A stretch of DNA of 63,126 bases from the NCBI GenBank assembly GCA_023664535.1, contig JAMPFJ010000013.1, forward strand, positions 1 to 63,126, written 5' to 3'. This document shows positions 17,162 to 26,967 of the stretch, piece after piece (positions within the stretch are counted from its first letter, which is position 1; each line of letters starts with the position of its first letter). Source of the DNA: Bacteroidales bacterium (GTDB taxonomy: Bacteria; Bacillota; Clostridia; Lachnospirales; Lachnospiraceae). The position numbers and the translations under genes are program-made. The notes below the pieces were generated by a model. That model saw nothing but the letters and a program-made list of their open reading frames with translations. It did no database searches and was not told the origin of the DNA.

Positions 17162-18127
17162 TCAATTTTGTCCGTAAATGTAGATTCGATTCTGTTTCCC
17201 ATCATAATAGTAGATATTATCCGACAGCAAATCAATCAGCCCTACGGCGCTCCGGTTTGCCTCTATCACCAGCTCCTGTAAGAATCCTGCATCGGTTCCC
17301 TCATTCTCCGGCACCAGCATAACCTCATGAACGCTGGAGGGAAGAATAAACACATTGCAGGCATGCACCCGGGAAAAATTCTGTATCACCTCGTCATACA
17401 GCATGCTGGTTGCCCCGTTCAAGCCGGAATCATTGGACAGAACAAACATATTTACCCTTTCCTTTTTATCCTCCGCCTGCTTTAATTCCTTTACTATCTC
17501 CTCCGGCAGCGTCTGGGGCAGTCCGCTTTTCAGGCAGTCGCAAATCACTTTTTCCAGCGAATCCAGCTTCCACGGAAAATCCCGCATCGTATTAAACAGT
17601 GCAAGCTGATACAGCTCATCCAGACCGATTTCCCACGCTTCAAATTCATGGTTTGTCACCAGCAGGCTTGCTATCCCCAGCATATCCCGGCTTGCAATAT
17701 AACGAAAGGTAACCGCCAAATCCAAAAACCGCTTATGCGGACAGTGTTTCAGTTGATTCTGGTTTTTCTCATAGTTAACCAGCCGCAGCACAATCCGGTC
17801 CTTTACCGCCTTAAAATCTAAAATATCGGCAATCTCGATGTTCTCCCTTCGCACCTCGGTATATCGGTATATGATTTCTTCCATAATCACGGAAATCGGC
17901 TTCCCCATCTGATAGCTTTCAAAATAGCTGTTGAGATAGATATTGGGGCTGAGCTTATCGCCTTTCTTCTGTATGGTTATACCGTCCAGTACAATTCCGT
18001 TATTCTTTGTCACCTGATGAAGCAGCACCTCATAACCGTCTGCCTCCTTACCTGCCTCTGCCATCCTCTGTACCAGACATTCCGGCAGATTATCTTTAAT
18101 ATACTCCAAAAATTCCTGATAATTCAT
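17162..18127 (-). CDS. DUF5688 family protein
   Basis: A soluble protein of about 321 residues that matches the DUF5688 pattern widespread in Lachnospiraceae: an N-terminal MNYQEFLEYIKDNL helix, the central GDKLSPNIYLNSYFESYQ-like region, then LVTNHEF-x-AW and a C-terminal part with IYIYG. The start at 18127 is chosen because AAGGAG lies nine bases upstream. Many genomes of this family carry multiple copies; their function is not known. It stands alone between the tetR-type gene and the hisC terminator. Confidence 0.85.
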   Translation of the reverse strand: MNYQEFLEYIKDNLPECLVQRMAEAGKEADGYEVLLHQVTKNNGIVLDGITIQKKGDKLSPNIYLNSYFESYQMGKPISVIMEEIIYRYTEVRRENIEIADILDFKAVKDRIVLRLVNYEKNQNQLKHCPHKRFLDLAVTFRYIASRDMLGIASLLVTNHEFEAWEIGLDELYQLALFNTMRDFPWKLDSLEKVICDCLKSGLPQTLPEEIVKELKQAEDKKERVNMFVLSNDSGLNGATSMLYDEVIQNFSRVHACNVFILPSSVHEVMLVPENEGTDAGFLQELVIEANRSAVGLIDLLSDNIYYYDGKQNRIYIYGQN

Positions 18128-18288
18128 CGCATAATTCTCCTTCTTCATCATAATAAAATCTGCACTTCCGCCGTGTCTTTTACGGAACCACCTTTATGGA
18201 GAATAAGCTCTTTTTTCATGATAACCGGAAAACCTGTATTATCACCGGCTAAATGTTAATGAGAAAATGATACGAAATGTATCTTAGA

Positions 18289-18337
18289 TAAAAAATGTAA
18301 TCCGTTATGTGTGTTTACTCATCATAACGGATTACAC
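18289..18337 (-). terminator. Rho-independent terminator after hisC
   Basis: On the minus strand GTAATCCGTTATG pairs perfectly with CATAACGGATTAC around a 13-base loop and is followed directly by TTTTTT. It lies about 25 bases beyond the hisC stop codon and ends the rpmE-yqhQ-prmC-prfA-hisC transcript. Confidence 0.9.
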
Positions 18338-18360
18338 GGTTTGCGTCAAGCAGATTCCGA

Positions 18361-19410
18361 TTATTTCACAATTTTTTCAAGAAAACGCACCAGGGTTTTC
18401 ATTTCCTCCTCCGTGCCAATGGTAATCCGGAGATAGTTATCAATCCTCGGCTTATCAAAGTAGCGGATAAAGATTTTTTCCTTTCTTGCCTCTTCAAAAA
18501 TTGTCTTTGCCGGTATACGCCGGTGGCTGGCAAACACAAAATTTGTACTGGACTTCGGGTAAGTAAATCCAAGCCGGGTAAGCTGCTCCTCAAACCATTC
18601 CCTTGTGGCGATAATCCGCTTCACGGTGGCTTTAAAATATTCATCATCCTTCATACTGGCAGTCCCCAGTACAATAGACGGATAATTCATCGTGTAGGAA
18701 TTAAAGCTGTATTTTACATCATTTAATGCCTTAATCAGCTTCTCGTTTCCCATCGCATAACCAATCCGCAGTCCCGCTAAGGAGCGTGATTTGGAAAATG
18801 TCCGGACTACCAGCAGATTCTCATACTCCGGCAAAAGGGAGCATGCGGATTCCCCGCCGAAATCAATATACGCCTCGTCTACAATAACCACTGCATCCTG
18901 ATTATGGGCTAAAATTTCCCGGACAAAGGAAAGCTCCACGGCAAGCCCTGTCGGTGCATTGGGATTGGGAAAAACCACCCCGCCGTTTTCTCCGTAATAA
19001 TCCTCTGCCACAAGGCGGAAATTCCCGTCCAGAGGCATTGTCTTATAGGGAATACGGTATAAATCCGCCCATACATCATAAAAGCTGTAGGTGATATCCG
19101 GAAAAACAACCGGTTTATCAGAATAAAAAAAGGTAAGAAAGGACATCGCCAGCACATCATCCGAGCCAACCCCGACAAATACCTTATCCCTGCTGATTCC
19201 ATGATAATCGGCAATCGCCTCCGCTAATTCTCCCGACTCGGAGTCCGGATAAAGCCGGAGCCTCTCCAAATCCAGCTTTGCCGCCATTACTCCGGGTGAG
19301 GGCGGATAGGGATTTTCATTTGTATTTAATTTGATAATATCCTTTTCTTTCGGCTGTTCTCCCGGTGTATAGGGTACCACCCTTCTGATATTTTTTTCCC
19401 ATGGTTTCAT
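18361..19410 (-). CDS. hisC: Histidinol-phosphate aminotransferase
   Basis: A 349-residue fold-type I PLP aminotransferase. The N-terminal KLNTNENPYPPSP, the VGVGSDDVL segment, the FPNPNAPTG motif and the PLP-lysine segment TFSKSRSLAGLRIGYA (Lys near 212) are those of HisC. It transfers the amino group from glutamate to imidazole acetol-phosphate in histidine synthesis. Family members also act on aromatic amino acids, so the substrate is inferred. It lies 38 bases downstream of prfA, separate from any other his gene, and ends at a strong terminator. The ATG has a good GGGAGATG site. Confidence 0.9.
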   Translation of the reverse strand: MKPWEKNIRRVVPYTPGEQPKEKDIIKLNTNENPYPPSPGVMAAKLDLERLRLYPDSESGELAEAIADYHGISRDKVFVGVGSDDVLAMSFLTFFYSDKPVVFPDITYSFYDVWADLYRIPYKTMPLDGNFRLVAEDYYGENGGVVFPNPNAPTGLAVELSFVREILAHNQDAVVIVDEAYIDFGGESACSLLPEYENLLVVRTFSKSRSLAGLRIGYAMGNEKLIKALNDVKYSFNSYTMNYPSIVLGTASMKDDEYFKATVKRIIATREWFEEQLTRLGFTYPKSSTNFVFASHRRIPAKTIFEEARKEKIFIRYFDKPRIDNYLRITIGTEEEMKTLVRFLEKIVK

Positions 19411-19448
19411 CTTAGCATCTCCCTTTATCTATTCCCGGCTGCAGCACT

Positions 19449-20522
19449 TTACTCTTCATTCATCTTCGCCAGCTTCGCCGCCTGGTCCGCCGCCGTCAGG
19501 CTGTCAATTACCTCATCAAGGTCCCCGTCCATAACCTGGTCCAGTTTATGGAGGGTAAGCTTGATTCGGTGGTCGGTTACTCTTCCCTGCGGAAAATTAT
19601 AAGTGCGGATTTTTTCAGAACGGTCACCGGTTCCCACCTGGCTTTTCCGAAGCTCCGCCTCCGCATCATGTGCTTTTTGCAGCTCCATATCATATAGCTT
19701 TGCCCGTAAAACCTTTAACGCCTTGTCCTTATTCTTTAACTGGGACTTTTCGTCCTGACAGGAAATCACGATGCCGGTGGGGATATGGGTCAGCCGCACT
19801 GCGGAATCTGTGGTATTGACACACTGACCGCCGTTTCCGGATGCACGGAACACATCAAATTTGCAGTCGTTCATGTCCAGTTCAAAATCAACCTCCTCCG
19901 CCTCGGGCATAATCGCAACCGTCATGGTGGAGGTATGGATTCTTCCTCCGGATTCCGTCTCCGGCACACGCTGTACACGATGCACGCCGCTTTCGTACTT
20001 TAACCGGGAAAATGCACCCTTTCCGTTAATCATAAAAGAGCACTCCTTAAATCCGCCAATCCCGTTTTCATTTAAACTGATTAACTCTGTCTTCCAGTGC
20101 ATCCTGTCCGCATATTTCTGATACATTCTGAACACCTCAGCGGCAAACAATGCCGATTCGTCTCCGCCCGCACCGGCACGCAGCTCCACAACAACATTCT
20201 TGTCGTCATTGGGGTCCTTGGGAAGAAGTAAAATTTTGAGTTCGTTTTCAATGCGCTCCACCGCCGCTTTGGAGTCATTTAACTCCTCCTTTGCCAGTTC
20301 ACGCATTTCCTCATCCTTTTCCTCATCCAGCATGACAAGGCTGTCCTCTATCGCCTGCTTAGCTGCCAGATACTCTTTATACTTGCCGGCAATGGGCGCC
20401 AAATCGCTCTGCTCCTTCATCAGCCCAGTGTATTTCTCCTGATTATTCAATACATCCGGGTCGCTTAACTGCTCAAGCACGGATTCATAACGTGCCAATA
20501 TATCTTCCAATTTATCAAACAT
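19449..20522 (-). CDS. prfA: Peptide chain release factor 1
   Basis: A 357-residue class I release factor that reads UAA and UAG. The catalytic GGQ motif lies in [11 protein letters not shown] (near residue 230), and the tripeptide anticodon-type motif of RF1 is PET in [11 protein letters not shown] (near 184), a variant of PxT. The length fits RF1. The ATG at 20522 with an AGAGAGGG site is chosen; the GTG at 20543 in the same frame overlaps the prmC stop. PrmC, the enzyme that methylates the GGQ glutamine, is encoded directly upstream. Confidence 0.97.
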   Translation of the reverse strand: MFDKLEDILARYESVLEQLSDPDVLNNQEKYTGLMKEQSDLAPIAGKYKEYLAAKQAIEDSLVMLDEEKDEEMRELAKEELNDSKAAVERIENELKILLLPKDPNDDKNVVVELRAGAGGDESALFAAEVFRMYQKYADRMHWKTELISLNENGIGGFKECSFMINGKGAFSRLKYESGVHRVQRVPETESGGRIHTSTMTVAIMPEAEEVDFELDMNDCKFDVFRASGNGGQCVNTTDSAVRLTHIPTGIVISCQDEKSQLKNKDKALKVLRAKLYDMELQKAHDAEAELRKSQVGTGDRSEKIRTYNFPQGRVTDHRIKLTLHKLDQVMDGDLDEVIDSLTAADQAAKLAKMNEE

Positions 20523-20539
20523 ATCTGTTCCCTCTCTTT

Positions 20540-21403
20540 TCACAAGTGTGCATACACAACACGGTCAAGACCGGCATAATCCTTCTTCGCCTCTATGTCC
20601 CGAAAACCGTTTTCCTTCATTAACGCCGAAACCGGCTCCTTTTGGTTACAGCCTGTTTCCAGAAATAACCAGCCGCCGTCATGTAAATACTGCGGCGCCG
20701 TTTTCACAATCTCCCGGTAAAAGTCAAGTCCGTCCCCGCCGCCGTCCAGCGCCAGCCTCGGTTCATGCTCCCTTACCTCCGGCATCAGCGTATCCACCAC
20801 GCCAGTTTCAATATACGGCGGATTACTGACAATGATATCCTGTTTTTCGCTCACTCCTTCAAACAAATTGCCACATAAAACCTCTGCGTCTAAACCATAC
20901 TTCTCCAAGTTTCTTCCGGCAACCCTTACCGCCTCCGCCGAGACATCCGACAGCGTTAACCGGAGCTTCTTATAATAAAGCTTTAACGAAATGCCAATAC
21001 AGCCGGTACCGCAGCATAAATCCAGCAGGCAAAGCTGCCCCGTATCCGTCCGGCTTCCTTTCCGCTCCCAATCCTCCAAAACGGCGCTGGCGGTTTCCAC
21101 CAGAATCTCCGTATCATTTCTGGGAATCAGAACATGCTCGTTGACAAAAAAGGTATAATCCATAAAATGTGCATAGCCTAACAGATATTGTAACGGATAA
21201 TGCCGGCATCTTTGCTCAAGAAGCCAGTTGTACCGCTCTTCCTTATCCCCGGGCACCTCTTCGTCCCCATGCATCAGCATATACATGTAATTTACGCCCA
21301 GCACCTCTTCCAGCAAAGCCTTGCGCTCATATTTTGCATATTCATTCCCGCTTTTTTCCAGCCGGTCTTTCCCTAAACATAATAATTCCTGGATAGTTGC
21401 CAT
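20540..21403 (-). CDS. prmC: Release factor glutamine methyltransferase
   Basis: A 287-residue SAM-dependent methyltransferase that N5-methylates the glutamine of the release-factor GGQ motif. The N-terminal helical domain recognises the factor. The catalytic domain shows [14 protein letters not shown] as the SAM-binding glycine-rich motif (near residue 120) and the NPPY active-site motif in [11 protein letters not shown] (near 190). It sits between yqhQ and its substrate gene prfA, a conserved arrangement in Clostridia; gaps are three bases upstream and 17 downstream. Confidence 0.96.
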   Translation of the reverse strand: MATIQELLCLGKDRLEKSGNEYAKYERKALLEEVLGVNYMYMLMHGDEEVPGDKEERYNWLLEQRCRHYPLQYLLGYAHFMDYTFFVNEHVLIPRNDTEILVETASAVLEDWERKGSRTDTGQLCLLDLCCGTGCIGISLKLYYKKLRLTLSDVSAEAVRVAGRNLEKYGLDAEVLCGNLFEGVSEKQDIIVSNPPYIETGVVDTLMPEVREHEPRLALDGGGDGLDFYREIVKTAPQYLHDGGWLFLETGCNQKEPVSALMKENGFRDIEAKKDYAGLDRVVYAHL

Positions 21404-21406
21404 TCT

Positions 21407-22477
21407 CTATTCCTCAGCATCCTTATGGGGCTGTTCCTCATCCTGCCCCGAAGCTTCCCCGTCCTTTTCTTCACGCTCTTCCAAACCGGTGTCTGCCACA
21501 ACACGCAGATTTTCTTCTTTACCTGCCTTACCAATTCCCTGCGCCTGGTTTACGGCGTCCACATAGGGCTTACCGTATAAAACCGCCTCCACGGAAATAA
21601 TTGCCACCTGAATCATTTCCTCTTGCGGCTCCTTCGTGGTTAACTTCTGTACCCACATCCCAGGCTTACTCAATAAATCAAAAAAGGCATTGTCCGTCCT
21701 TCCCGCCATACGGATAAATTCATAGGAAATCCCCGCCACTACCGGAACAAGCAGAAGCCGGAGTAAAAACCGCAGCCACATCTGCTCCGCAGTAATAAAC
21801 ATAAACACAAAAATACTGACAATCATCACGATAAATAAAAAGCTGGTACCGCAGCGCTTATGGTATCTTGAATGCTTTGCCACATTTTCCGGAGTAAGCG
21901 CATCACCGGATTCATAGCAGTTTATCGTTTTATGCTCTGCACCGTGATACATAAATACCCGCCTAATGTCCTCCATCTGGGAAATCAGCACAACGTACAG
22001 GATAAAAATAATCAGACGGATTACCCCTTCAATCAAGGATAAAAGAATCCGGTTTTCCACCCATTTCCCGATAAACTCCGCAATTCCCGCCGGAAGCAGC
22101 ATAAATAACGCCACCGCAATCACAATAGACACCAGCACGGTAAACCCGATGATTACGCTTTCTGCTTTTTCCTTAAAAATATCCTTGAACAGTTTATCCG
22201 CCTTTGTCTCTATTTCATCCTCATCATAAAAGGAGGACGAATAGGTCAGGGTTTTCATGCCGATAATCAGGGATTCCGTAAAATTTACAACGCCCCGGAT
22301 AAACGGCACCTTTGCGAATGGATGCTTTTCCCCAAATGACTGGTATTTATCCAATTTTACTTCTATTTTCCGGTCAGGCTTTCGGACAGCCACTGAATAC
22401 CCTTCTGTCCCCTTCATCATTACGCCTTCAATTACGGCCTGCCCGCCCAGCGTCCCTTTTGGTAATCGTTCTTCCAT
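21407..22477 (-). CDS. yqhQ: DUF1385 family membrane protein (YqhQ-like)
   Basis: A 356-residue membrane protein matching the DUF1385/YqhQ family. The signature start is GGQAVIEGVMMKG, followed by about four to five membrane helices (near residues 103-125, 135-170, 208-235 and others), the YHGAEHKTINCYE segment near 188 and RCGTSFLF. The C-terminal 35 residues are Glu-rich and disordered. The family has no settled function; the invariant His/Glu/Cys residues suggest a metal site. Its position between rpmE and prmC is conserved across Clostridia. The reading frame is complete, and the ATG has a GAGGAAT site. Confidence 0.9.
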   Translation of the reverse strand: MEERLPKGTLGGQAVIEGVMMKGTEGYSVAVRKPDRKIEVKLDKYQSFGEKHPFAKVPFIRGVVNFTESLIIGMKTLTYSSSFYDEDEIETKADKLFKDIFKEKAESVIIGFTVLVSIVIAVALFMLLPAGIAEFIGKWVENRILLSLIEGVIRLIIFILYVVLISQMEDIRRVFMYHGAEHKTINCYESGDALTPENVAKHSRYHKRCGTSFLFIVMIVSIFVFMFITAEQMWLRFLLRLLLVPVVAGISYEFIRMAGRTDNAFFDLLSKPGMWVQKLTTKEPQEEMIQVAIISVEAVLYGKPYVDAVNQAQGIGKAGKEENLRVVADTGLEEREEKDGEASGQDEEQPHKDAEE

Positions 22478-22529
22478 CTTAATTCCTCAACTTAAAATAC
22501 TACAATAATGTTCATAAGCATAAACGCAA

Positions 22530-22605
22530 AAGTGGCTGCCGCACTAAGAAGAAATCTTTCTTTTGCCATGGCAAAACAGGAATAAACCTTAGTGTGACAG
22601 CCCCT
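22530..22605 (-). terminator. Hairpin after rpmE, probable terminator or attenuator
   Basis: On the minus strand GGCTGTCACACTAAG at 22588-22602 pairs with CTTAGTGCGGCAGCC at 22534-22548 around a 40-base loop that itself holds the perfect palindrome TTTTGCCATGGCAAAA. A short ACTTTT tail follows. It is 15 bases past the rpmE stop, so it may dampen transcription into yqhQ rather than stop it fully. Confidence 0.55.
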
Positions 22606-22615
22606 TATCATGTTA

Positions 22616-22825
22616 CTAATTAGCCTGATTAACTCCGTATTTACGGTTGAATTTATCAATACGACCGCGAGCCTGTGCAGCCTTTTGCTGGCCGGTATAG
22701 AAAGAATGACACTTTGAGCAAATCTCTACGTGAATCTCTTCCTTAGTGGAACCGGTTACAAACTCATTCCCACAGTTACAAACCACTTTTGCCTGATAAT
22801 AATTTGGATGAATTCCTTCTTTCAT
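22616..22825 (-). CDS. rpmE: 50S ribosomal protein L31 (zinc-binding form)
   Basis: A 69-residue ribosomal protein. It carries the cysteines of the zinc-containing type: CNCGNEF near residue 16 and [12 protein letters not shown] near 36. The N-terminal MKEGIHPNY matches the family. It therefore belongs to the zinc-replete paralogue class rather than the Cys-less type. It lies 108 bases downstream of rho and before the hairpin and yqhQ, an order conserved in Firmicutes. Confidence 0.97.
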   Translation of the reverse strand: MKEGIHPNYYQAKVVCNCGNEFVTGSTKEEIHVEICSKCHSFYTGQQKAAQARGRIDKFNRKYGVNQAN

Positions 22826-22933
22826 TACTATACACCTCTCTAAACTTATTGGCAGATTCCAACCCGCCTAAACAACTTCTACAGTTTATCATAACCTGAA
22901 CGGTAATGCAAGCTTTTTCTTTACAATCCGGTG

Positions 22934-24376
22934 TTATTTTCGCAGCAGCGAGCGTTTAATCAAATCCAAAAATTCCCTGTTGCTCTTGGTTCGCAAAAAC
23001 AGCCTCAGTACCTCTTCGATGGACTCATCTGCCCTGTTGCCGGAAAACTCCTTATGCATTGCATAAACCGCTTCCTGCTCCAGCGCCGTCAACAATAAAT
23101 CATCCCGCCTTGTACCGGACTTTGCAATATCGATTGCCGGGAATATCCTCTTTTCCGAAAGCTTGCGGTCTAACACAAGCTCCATATTACCGGTTCCTTT
23201 AAATTCCTCAAAGACCACATCATCCATTTTGGAGCCCGTCTCTACCAGTGCGGTAGCCAGAACCGTCAACGAACCGCCCTCCCGCATATTTCTTGCCGCT
23301 CCGAAAAACTTCTTCGGCATATGGAGGGCTGCCGGGTCCAAACCACCGGTCAACGTTCTTCCACTGGGGGGAACCGTCAGATTATAAGCCCTTGCCAGTC
23401 TGGTAATGGAATCCAGCAGAATAACCACGTCCTCCTTATGCTCCACCAGCCGTTTCGCGCGCTCCAAAACCATCTCGGATACTCTCTTGTGATGCTCCGG
23501 CAGTTCGTCAAAGGTCGAATAAATTACCTCTACATTCGGACCCTCAATAGACTCCCGGATATCCGTAACCTCCTCCGGACGCTCGTCAATCAACAAGACA
23601 ATCAGATGCATGTCCCGATAAGTCCTGCTGATACTGATGGCAATCTGTTTAAGAAGGGTTGTCTTACCCGCTTTGGGCGGTGCGACAATCATTCCTCTTT
23701 GTCCCTTACCGATAGGCGCCAGCAAATCCATAATCCGCATGGATACCCCTCTTGCGTGTTCGTTCTCCAGCCGGATACGCTCTTCCGGAAAAATAGGGGT
23801 CAAATCTTCAAAATTTTTCCGCTTCATCGCCTCTTCCAGCGTATATCCGTTAATGGTCCGGATATATAGCAATGCGGCAAATTTCTCCTTTTCCGTCTTG
23901 ACCTTCTGGTTACCGGTTATAATATCGCCGGTTTTTAAATTAAATCTTTTAATCTGCGCCGGGGAAACATAGATATCGTTCTCCCCCGGAAGATAATTTG
24001 CACAACGGATAAAGCCAAAGCCGTCGGTCATCACCTCTAAAATTCCGTTTGCCTCTTTACCGCTGTCCAGCGTATAGTCAACTGCCGAGACATCCTGTCT
24101 GGCATGCTCTCTTCTTTGCGGATTCTCCGCTTCCTTTTTCTGCTCCCGATATGCCACGCTTTCTTTTCGCGCTGTTATTTTCTTTCCCTCCGCCTTACCG
24201 GTATTTTCCTTTTCCGGCACCGCTTTAACCGGAACCTGCGCCTTTTCCTGCTGACGGCCTTTAACCGCATTTAACAGCTCCGCCAGTTCTTTTTTCTTCA
24301 TGGTGGTAACACCCTTAATTCCTAACTCCTTCGCTGCCTGCTTTAACTCCTGTAGAGTCATCTCATCATAATTCAT
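22934..24376 (-). CDS. rho: Transcription termination factor Rho
   Basis: A 480-residue hexameric RNA helicase that ends transcription. The N-terminal Rho-N domain (LQELKQAAKELGI, residues 9-50) is followed by a charged Lys/Glu/Arg linker (about 50-100) not found in E. coli Rho. Next come the RNA-binding cold-shock-like domain (GILEVMTDGFGFIR, near 112), Walker A (APPKAGKTTLLKQIA, near 235), Walker B (VILLDSITRLARAYN, near 322) and the Q/R-loop segments. The promoter at 24459-24486 lies upstream. The length and the linker are usual for Clostridia. Confidence 0.98.
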   Translation of the reverse strand: MNYDEMTLQELKQAAKELGIKGVTTMKKKELAELLNAVKGRQQEKAQVPVKAVPEKENTGKAEGKKITARKESVAYREQKKEAENPQRREHARQDVSAVDYTLDSGKEANGILEVMTDGFGFIRCANYLPGENDIYVSPAQIKRFNLKTGDIITGNQKVKTEKEKFAALLYIRTINGYTLEEAMKRKNFEDLTPIFPEERIRLENEHARGVSMRIMDLLAPIGKGQRGMIVAPPKAGKTTLLKQIAISISRTYRDMHLIVLLIDERPEEVTDIRESIEGPNVEVIYSTFDELPEHHKRVSEMVLERAKRLVEHKEDVVILLDSITRLARAYNLTVPPSGRTLTGGLDPAALHMPKKFFGAARNMREGGSLTVLATALVETGSKMDDVVFEEFKGTGNMELVLDRKLSEKRIFPAIDIAKSGTRRDDLLLTALEQEAVYAMHKEFSGNRADESIEEVLRLFLRTKSNREFLDLIKRSLLRK

Positions 24377-24458
24377 ACTGTCTCCTCATTATCGTCCTCA
24401 TTTTATCAATCTGTTCCGGGTAAAATTTGAATAAAGATATAGATATGTAACTATTCCG

Positions 24459-24486
24459 ATTATACCATACTTTGGTGGAATGTAAA
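24459..24486 (-). promoter_or_regulatory. Predicted sigma-A promoter for rho
   Basis: On the minus strand TTTACA (24481-24486) and TATAAT (24459-24464) are separated by 16 bases and lie 83 bases before the rho start. The region between rho and the malic enzyme gene carries divergent promoters. Confidence 0.65.
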
Positions 24487-24533
24487 CCCTAAAATTTCTG
24501 ATGCTTTTTCCTCAACTTTTTCGACAAAGAATC

Positions 24534-24562
24534 TTGCAAGGCGGAAGAGTAAATGGTAAGAT
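24534..24562 (+). promoter_or_regulatory. Predicted sigma-A promoter for the malic enzyme gene
   Basis: TTGCAA (24534-24539) and TAAGAT (24557-24562) are 17 bases apart, 45 bases before the start at 24608. Confidence 0.55.
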
Positions 24563-24607
24563 TAAAGTCAGCGTGGTTATATGACAATAAATAAAAGGTG
24601 GATAAAA

Positions 24608-25759
24608 ATGGACGTATACGAAAAATCATTAAAATTACATGAAGAATGGGCAGGTAAAATAAGCACCGAGCCAAAATGCAAGGTGGAAACCCGGGAGGAT
24701 TTATCCCTTGCCTATACACCGGGCGTGGCAGAACCCTGCAGAAAAATAGCAGAAAACCCTGCCGACGTCTATAAATATACCCAGAAAGGAAATACCGTTG
24801 CCGTTATCTCCGACGGCAGCGCCGTATTGGGGCTGGGAAACATCGGCGCAGCGGCAGCCATGCCGGTTATGGAGGGAAAAGCGGTTTTATTCAAATCCTT
24901 CGGCGACGTTAATGCCGTTCCCATTTGCCTGGATACCCAGGATACCGATGAAATCGTCGATACGATAATCCGCATTGCCCCTGCTTTCGGCGGAATCAAT
25001 CTGGAAGATATCTCCGCCCCCCGCTGCTTTGAAATTGAACGCCGGCTGAATGAAGCCCTGGCGATTCCGGTATTTCACGACGACCAGCACGGTACCGCCA
25101 TTGTGGTGCTGTCCGGTATCATCAACGGTCTGCGCATTACCGGTAAAAAGAAAGAAGAGTGCCGGGTGGTCGTAAACGGCGCAGGCTCTGCGGGAATTGC
25201 GATTACTAAGCTTTTGCTGACCTATGGCTTTAAGCAGATTATCATGTGCGACCGGAACGGTATTCTCCAGCCGGGCGACGAAAACCTTAACTGGATGCAA
25301 AGAGAAATGCTGGCTGTGACAAATCCGGAAAAGAAAACCGGAACACTTGCCGACGCTTTAGTCGGCGCCGATATTTTTGTCGGCGTTTCCGCTCCCGATA
25401 TCGTATCTGCCGATATGGTAAAAACCATGAATAAGGATTCTATCCTGTTTGCCATGGCAAATCCGACTCCGGAGATTATGCCGGATGTGGCAAAAGCCGC
25501 CGGCGCCAGAATTGTCGGCACGGGACGCTCCGACTTCCCTAACCAGGTTAACAATGTTATTGCATTTCCGGGAATTTTCAAAGGCGCTCTGGAAGGGCGT
25601 GCTTCCGTTATTACTGAAGAAATGAAGCTTGCCGCCGCCGAGGCAATCGCTGCTCTTGTATCCGACGAGGAGTTAAATGACGACTTTATTATGCCTGAGG
25701 CATTTGATTCACGGGTTGCCGATGCAGTGAGCAATGCAGTAAAGGCACACATCAGATAA
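24608..25759 (+). CDS. NAD(P)-dependent malic enzyme (oxaloacetate-decarboxylating)
   Basis: A 383-residue short-form bacterial malic enzyme that converts malate to pyruvate and CO2. It shows the YTPGVAEPC segment (residues 37-45), the GLGNIGAAAAMPVMEGKA stretch, the divalent-metal and substrate segment FHDDQHGTAIV (near 155), and the Rossmann nucleotide site NGAGSAGIAI (near 188). The C-terminal phosphotransacetylase domain of the long MaeB form is absent. The start at 24608 has an AAAGGTGG site seven bases upstream, better than the in-frame ATG at 24581. NAD versus NADP preference is not read from sequence. It is followed by the DUF4364 gene. Confidence 0.93.
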   Translation: MDVYEKSLKLHEEWAGKISTEPKCKVETREDLSLAYTPGVAEPCRKIAENPADVYKYTQKGNTVAVISDGSAVLGLGNIGAAAAMPVMEGKAVLFKSFGDVNAVPICLDTQDTDEIVDTIIRIAPAFGGINLEDISAPRCFEIERRLNEALAIPVFHDDQHGTAIVVLSGIINGLRITGKKKEECRVVVNGAGSAGIAITKLLLTYGFKQIIMCDRNGILQPGDENLNWMQREMLAVTNPEKKTGTLADALVGADIFVGVSAPDIVSADMVKTMNKDSILFAMANPTPEIMPDVAKAAGARIVGTGRSDFPNQVNNVIAFPGIFKGALEGRASVITEEMKLAAAEAIAALVSDEELNDDFIMPEAFDSRVADAVSNAVKAHIR

Positions 25760-25795
25760 GGTACTGCGCCTGCCGACAGCGTGAGGAGGAAAATT

Positions 25796-26317
25796 ATGAC
25801 AAACGAAGGATTGGTTCTTTACAAATTGATGGTACTGTATATGTTGGACAGGGTAGATTTTCCACTGACCACCTCGCAGATTTCCCAGTTTATTCTGGAC
25901 AAAGGCTATACCAGCTACTTTAATCTGCAAATTGCGTTAAACGAGTTGATTGAAAACGACTTTATCAAGCCGACAACAGGACGGAACCACGCTTTATACC
26001 GTATTACGGAACAGGGGAAAGAGGCGATAGAACTCTTTGAATTTAAAATCTCCGACGCCATTAAGCTGGATATTCTCAATTACCTGAAAGAACAAAAAAT
26101 TGAACTCCGCAATGAATCGGCAATTTCCTCCGACTACTATCCCTCCAACAACGAATACATTGCGCAATGCAGCATCAAGGAGCGCAACCAGACCCTTGTC
26201 GAGATTAAACTGGCGGTTCCCACCAAGGAACAGGCAATCCATATCTGCGATTCCTGGAAGGATAAAAGCGAGGAAATCTACCAATATCTGATTTCCCAAA
26301 TCTGGCAGACGGATTAA
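25796..26317 (+). CDS. DUF4364 family protein (winged-helix-like)
   Basis: A 173-residue protein with the pattern of DUF4364: an N-terminal helical region resembling a PadR-like winged helix (LYKLMVLYMLDRVDFPLTTSQI, then GYTSYFNLQIALNELIE and YRITEQGKEA), and a C-terminal domain that resembles a ligand-binding alpha/beta unit. The family is widespread in Clostridia and is of unknown function, though a DNA-binding regulatory role is likely. The start at 25796 follows a perfect GAGGAGG site. It lies 36 bases downstream of the malic enzyme gene and is likely cotranscribed. Confidence 0.85.
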   Translation: MTNEGLVLYKLMVLYMLDRVDFPLTTSQISQFILDKGYTSYFNLQIALNELIENDFIKPTTGRNHALYRITEQGKEAIELFEFKISDAIKLDILNYLKEQKIELRNESAISSDYYPSNNEYIAQCSIKERNQTLVEIKLAVPTKEQAIHICDSWKDKSEEIYQYLISQIWQTD

Positions 26318-26348
26318 AGCGGAAGCCGTAAACAAAATACTTTCCCAA

Positions 26349-26954
26349 TCAATACCCGGATTTTTCCGCCTTTTCCATCACCTCTCCGATATAGGTAAGA
26401 ATTTCCTCCCTTCCCTGTCGGGACAGGGCGGAATAGGGAAAAAGGACATCTTCTTTTCCCATCTCTAATTTTGTACGAATAATCTTTAGATTTTTCTGTA
26501 GCTGGGAGCGCTTAATTTTATCCAGCTTTGTTGCAATGATTACCGGAGTAAATCCGTTATGCACAATCCAGTCATACATCATTTTATCATTTGCCGACGG
26601 TTCATGGCGGATATCAATTAAAAGAAAGACCAGAACCAGCTTCTTTGAGGTATGAAGATAATTTTCAATCATTTTTCCCCATTTCTCCCGCTCGGACATG
26701 GATACCTTTGCATAGCCATATCCCGGCAAATCCACAAAGTAAAACAAATTATTGATTTTATAAAAATTGATTGTCTGGGTTTTCCCCGGCTGCGAAGAGG
26801 TTCTTGCCAACGCCTTTCGATTTAACAGACCATTAATCAGCGAAGATTTTCCCACATTGGATTTTCCGGCAAAGGCAATCTCCAGTCCGTTATTTTCCGG
26901 AAGCCTGCTCGTTATCCCGCATACCGTTTCCAATTCAGCGCTTTTTATTACCAT
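26349..26954 (-). CDS. engB: Ribosome biogenesis GTP-binding protein EngB (YsxC/YihA)
   Basis: A 201-residue GTPase needed for 50S ribosomal subunit assembly. G1 is GKSNVGKSSLI (near residue 30), G2 region TSSQPGKTQTINFY, G3 is DLPGYGYAKV (near 73), G4 is TKLDK (near 140) and G5 is SALSR near the end. The length is usual. It follows lon by 13 bases, the lon-engB order being conserved in Firmicutes. The gene's 3' end converges on DUF4364 with a gap of 31 bases. Confidence 0.97.
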   Translation of the reverse strand: MVIKSAELETVCGITSRLPENNGLEIAFAGKSNVGKSSLINGLLNRKALARTSSQPGKTQTINFYKINNLFYFVDLPGYGYAKVSMSEREKWGKMIENYLHTSKKLVLVFLLIDIRHEPSANDKMMYDWIVHNGFTPVIIATKLDKIKRSQLQKNLKIIRTKLEMGKEDVLFPYSALSRQGREEILTYIGEVMEKAEKSGY

Positions 26955-26967
26955 CTCTTATTCTCCT

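Noticed and set aside
25222..25752. 176-codon frame antisense to the malic enzyme gene
   Set aside because: Shadow of a clearly conserved gene; Ser/Ala-rich composition from the complementary codons.
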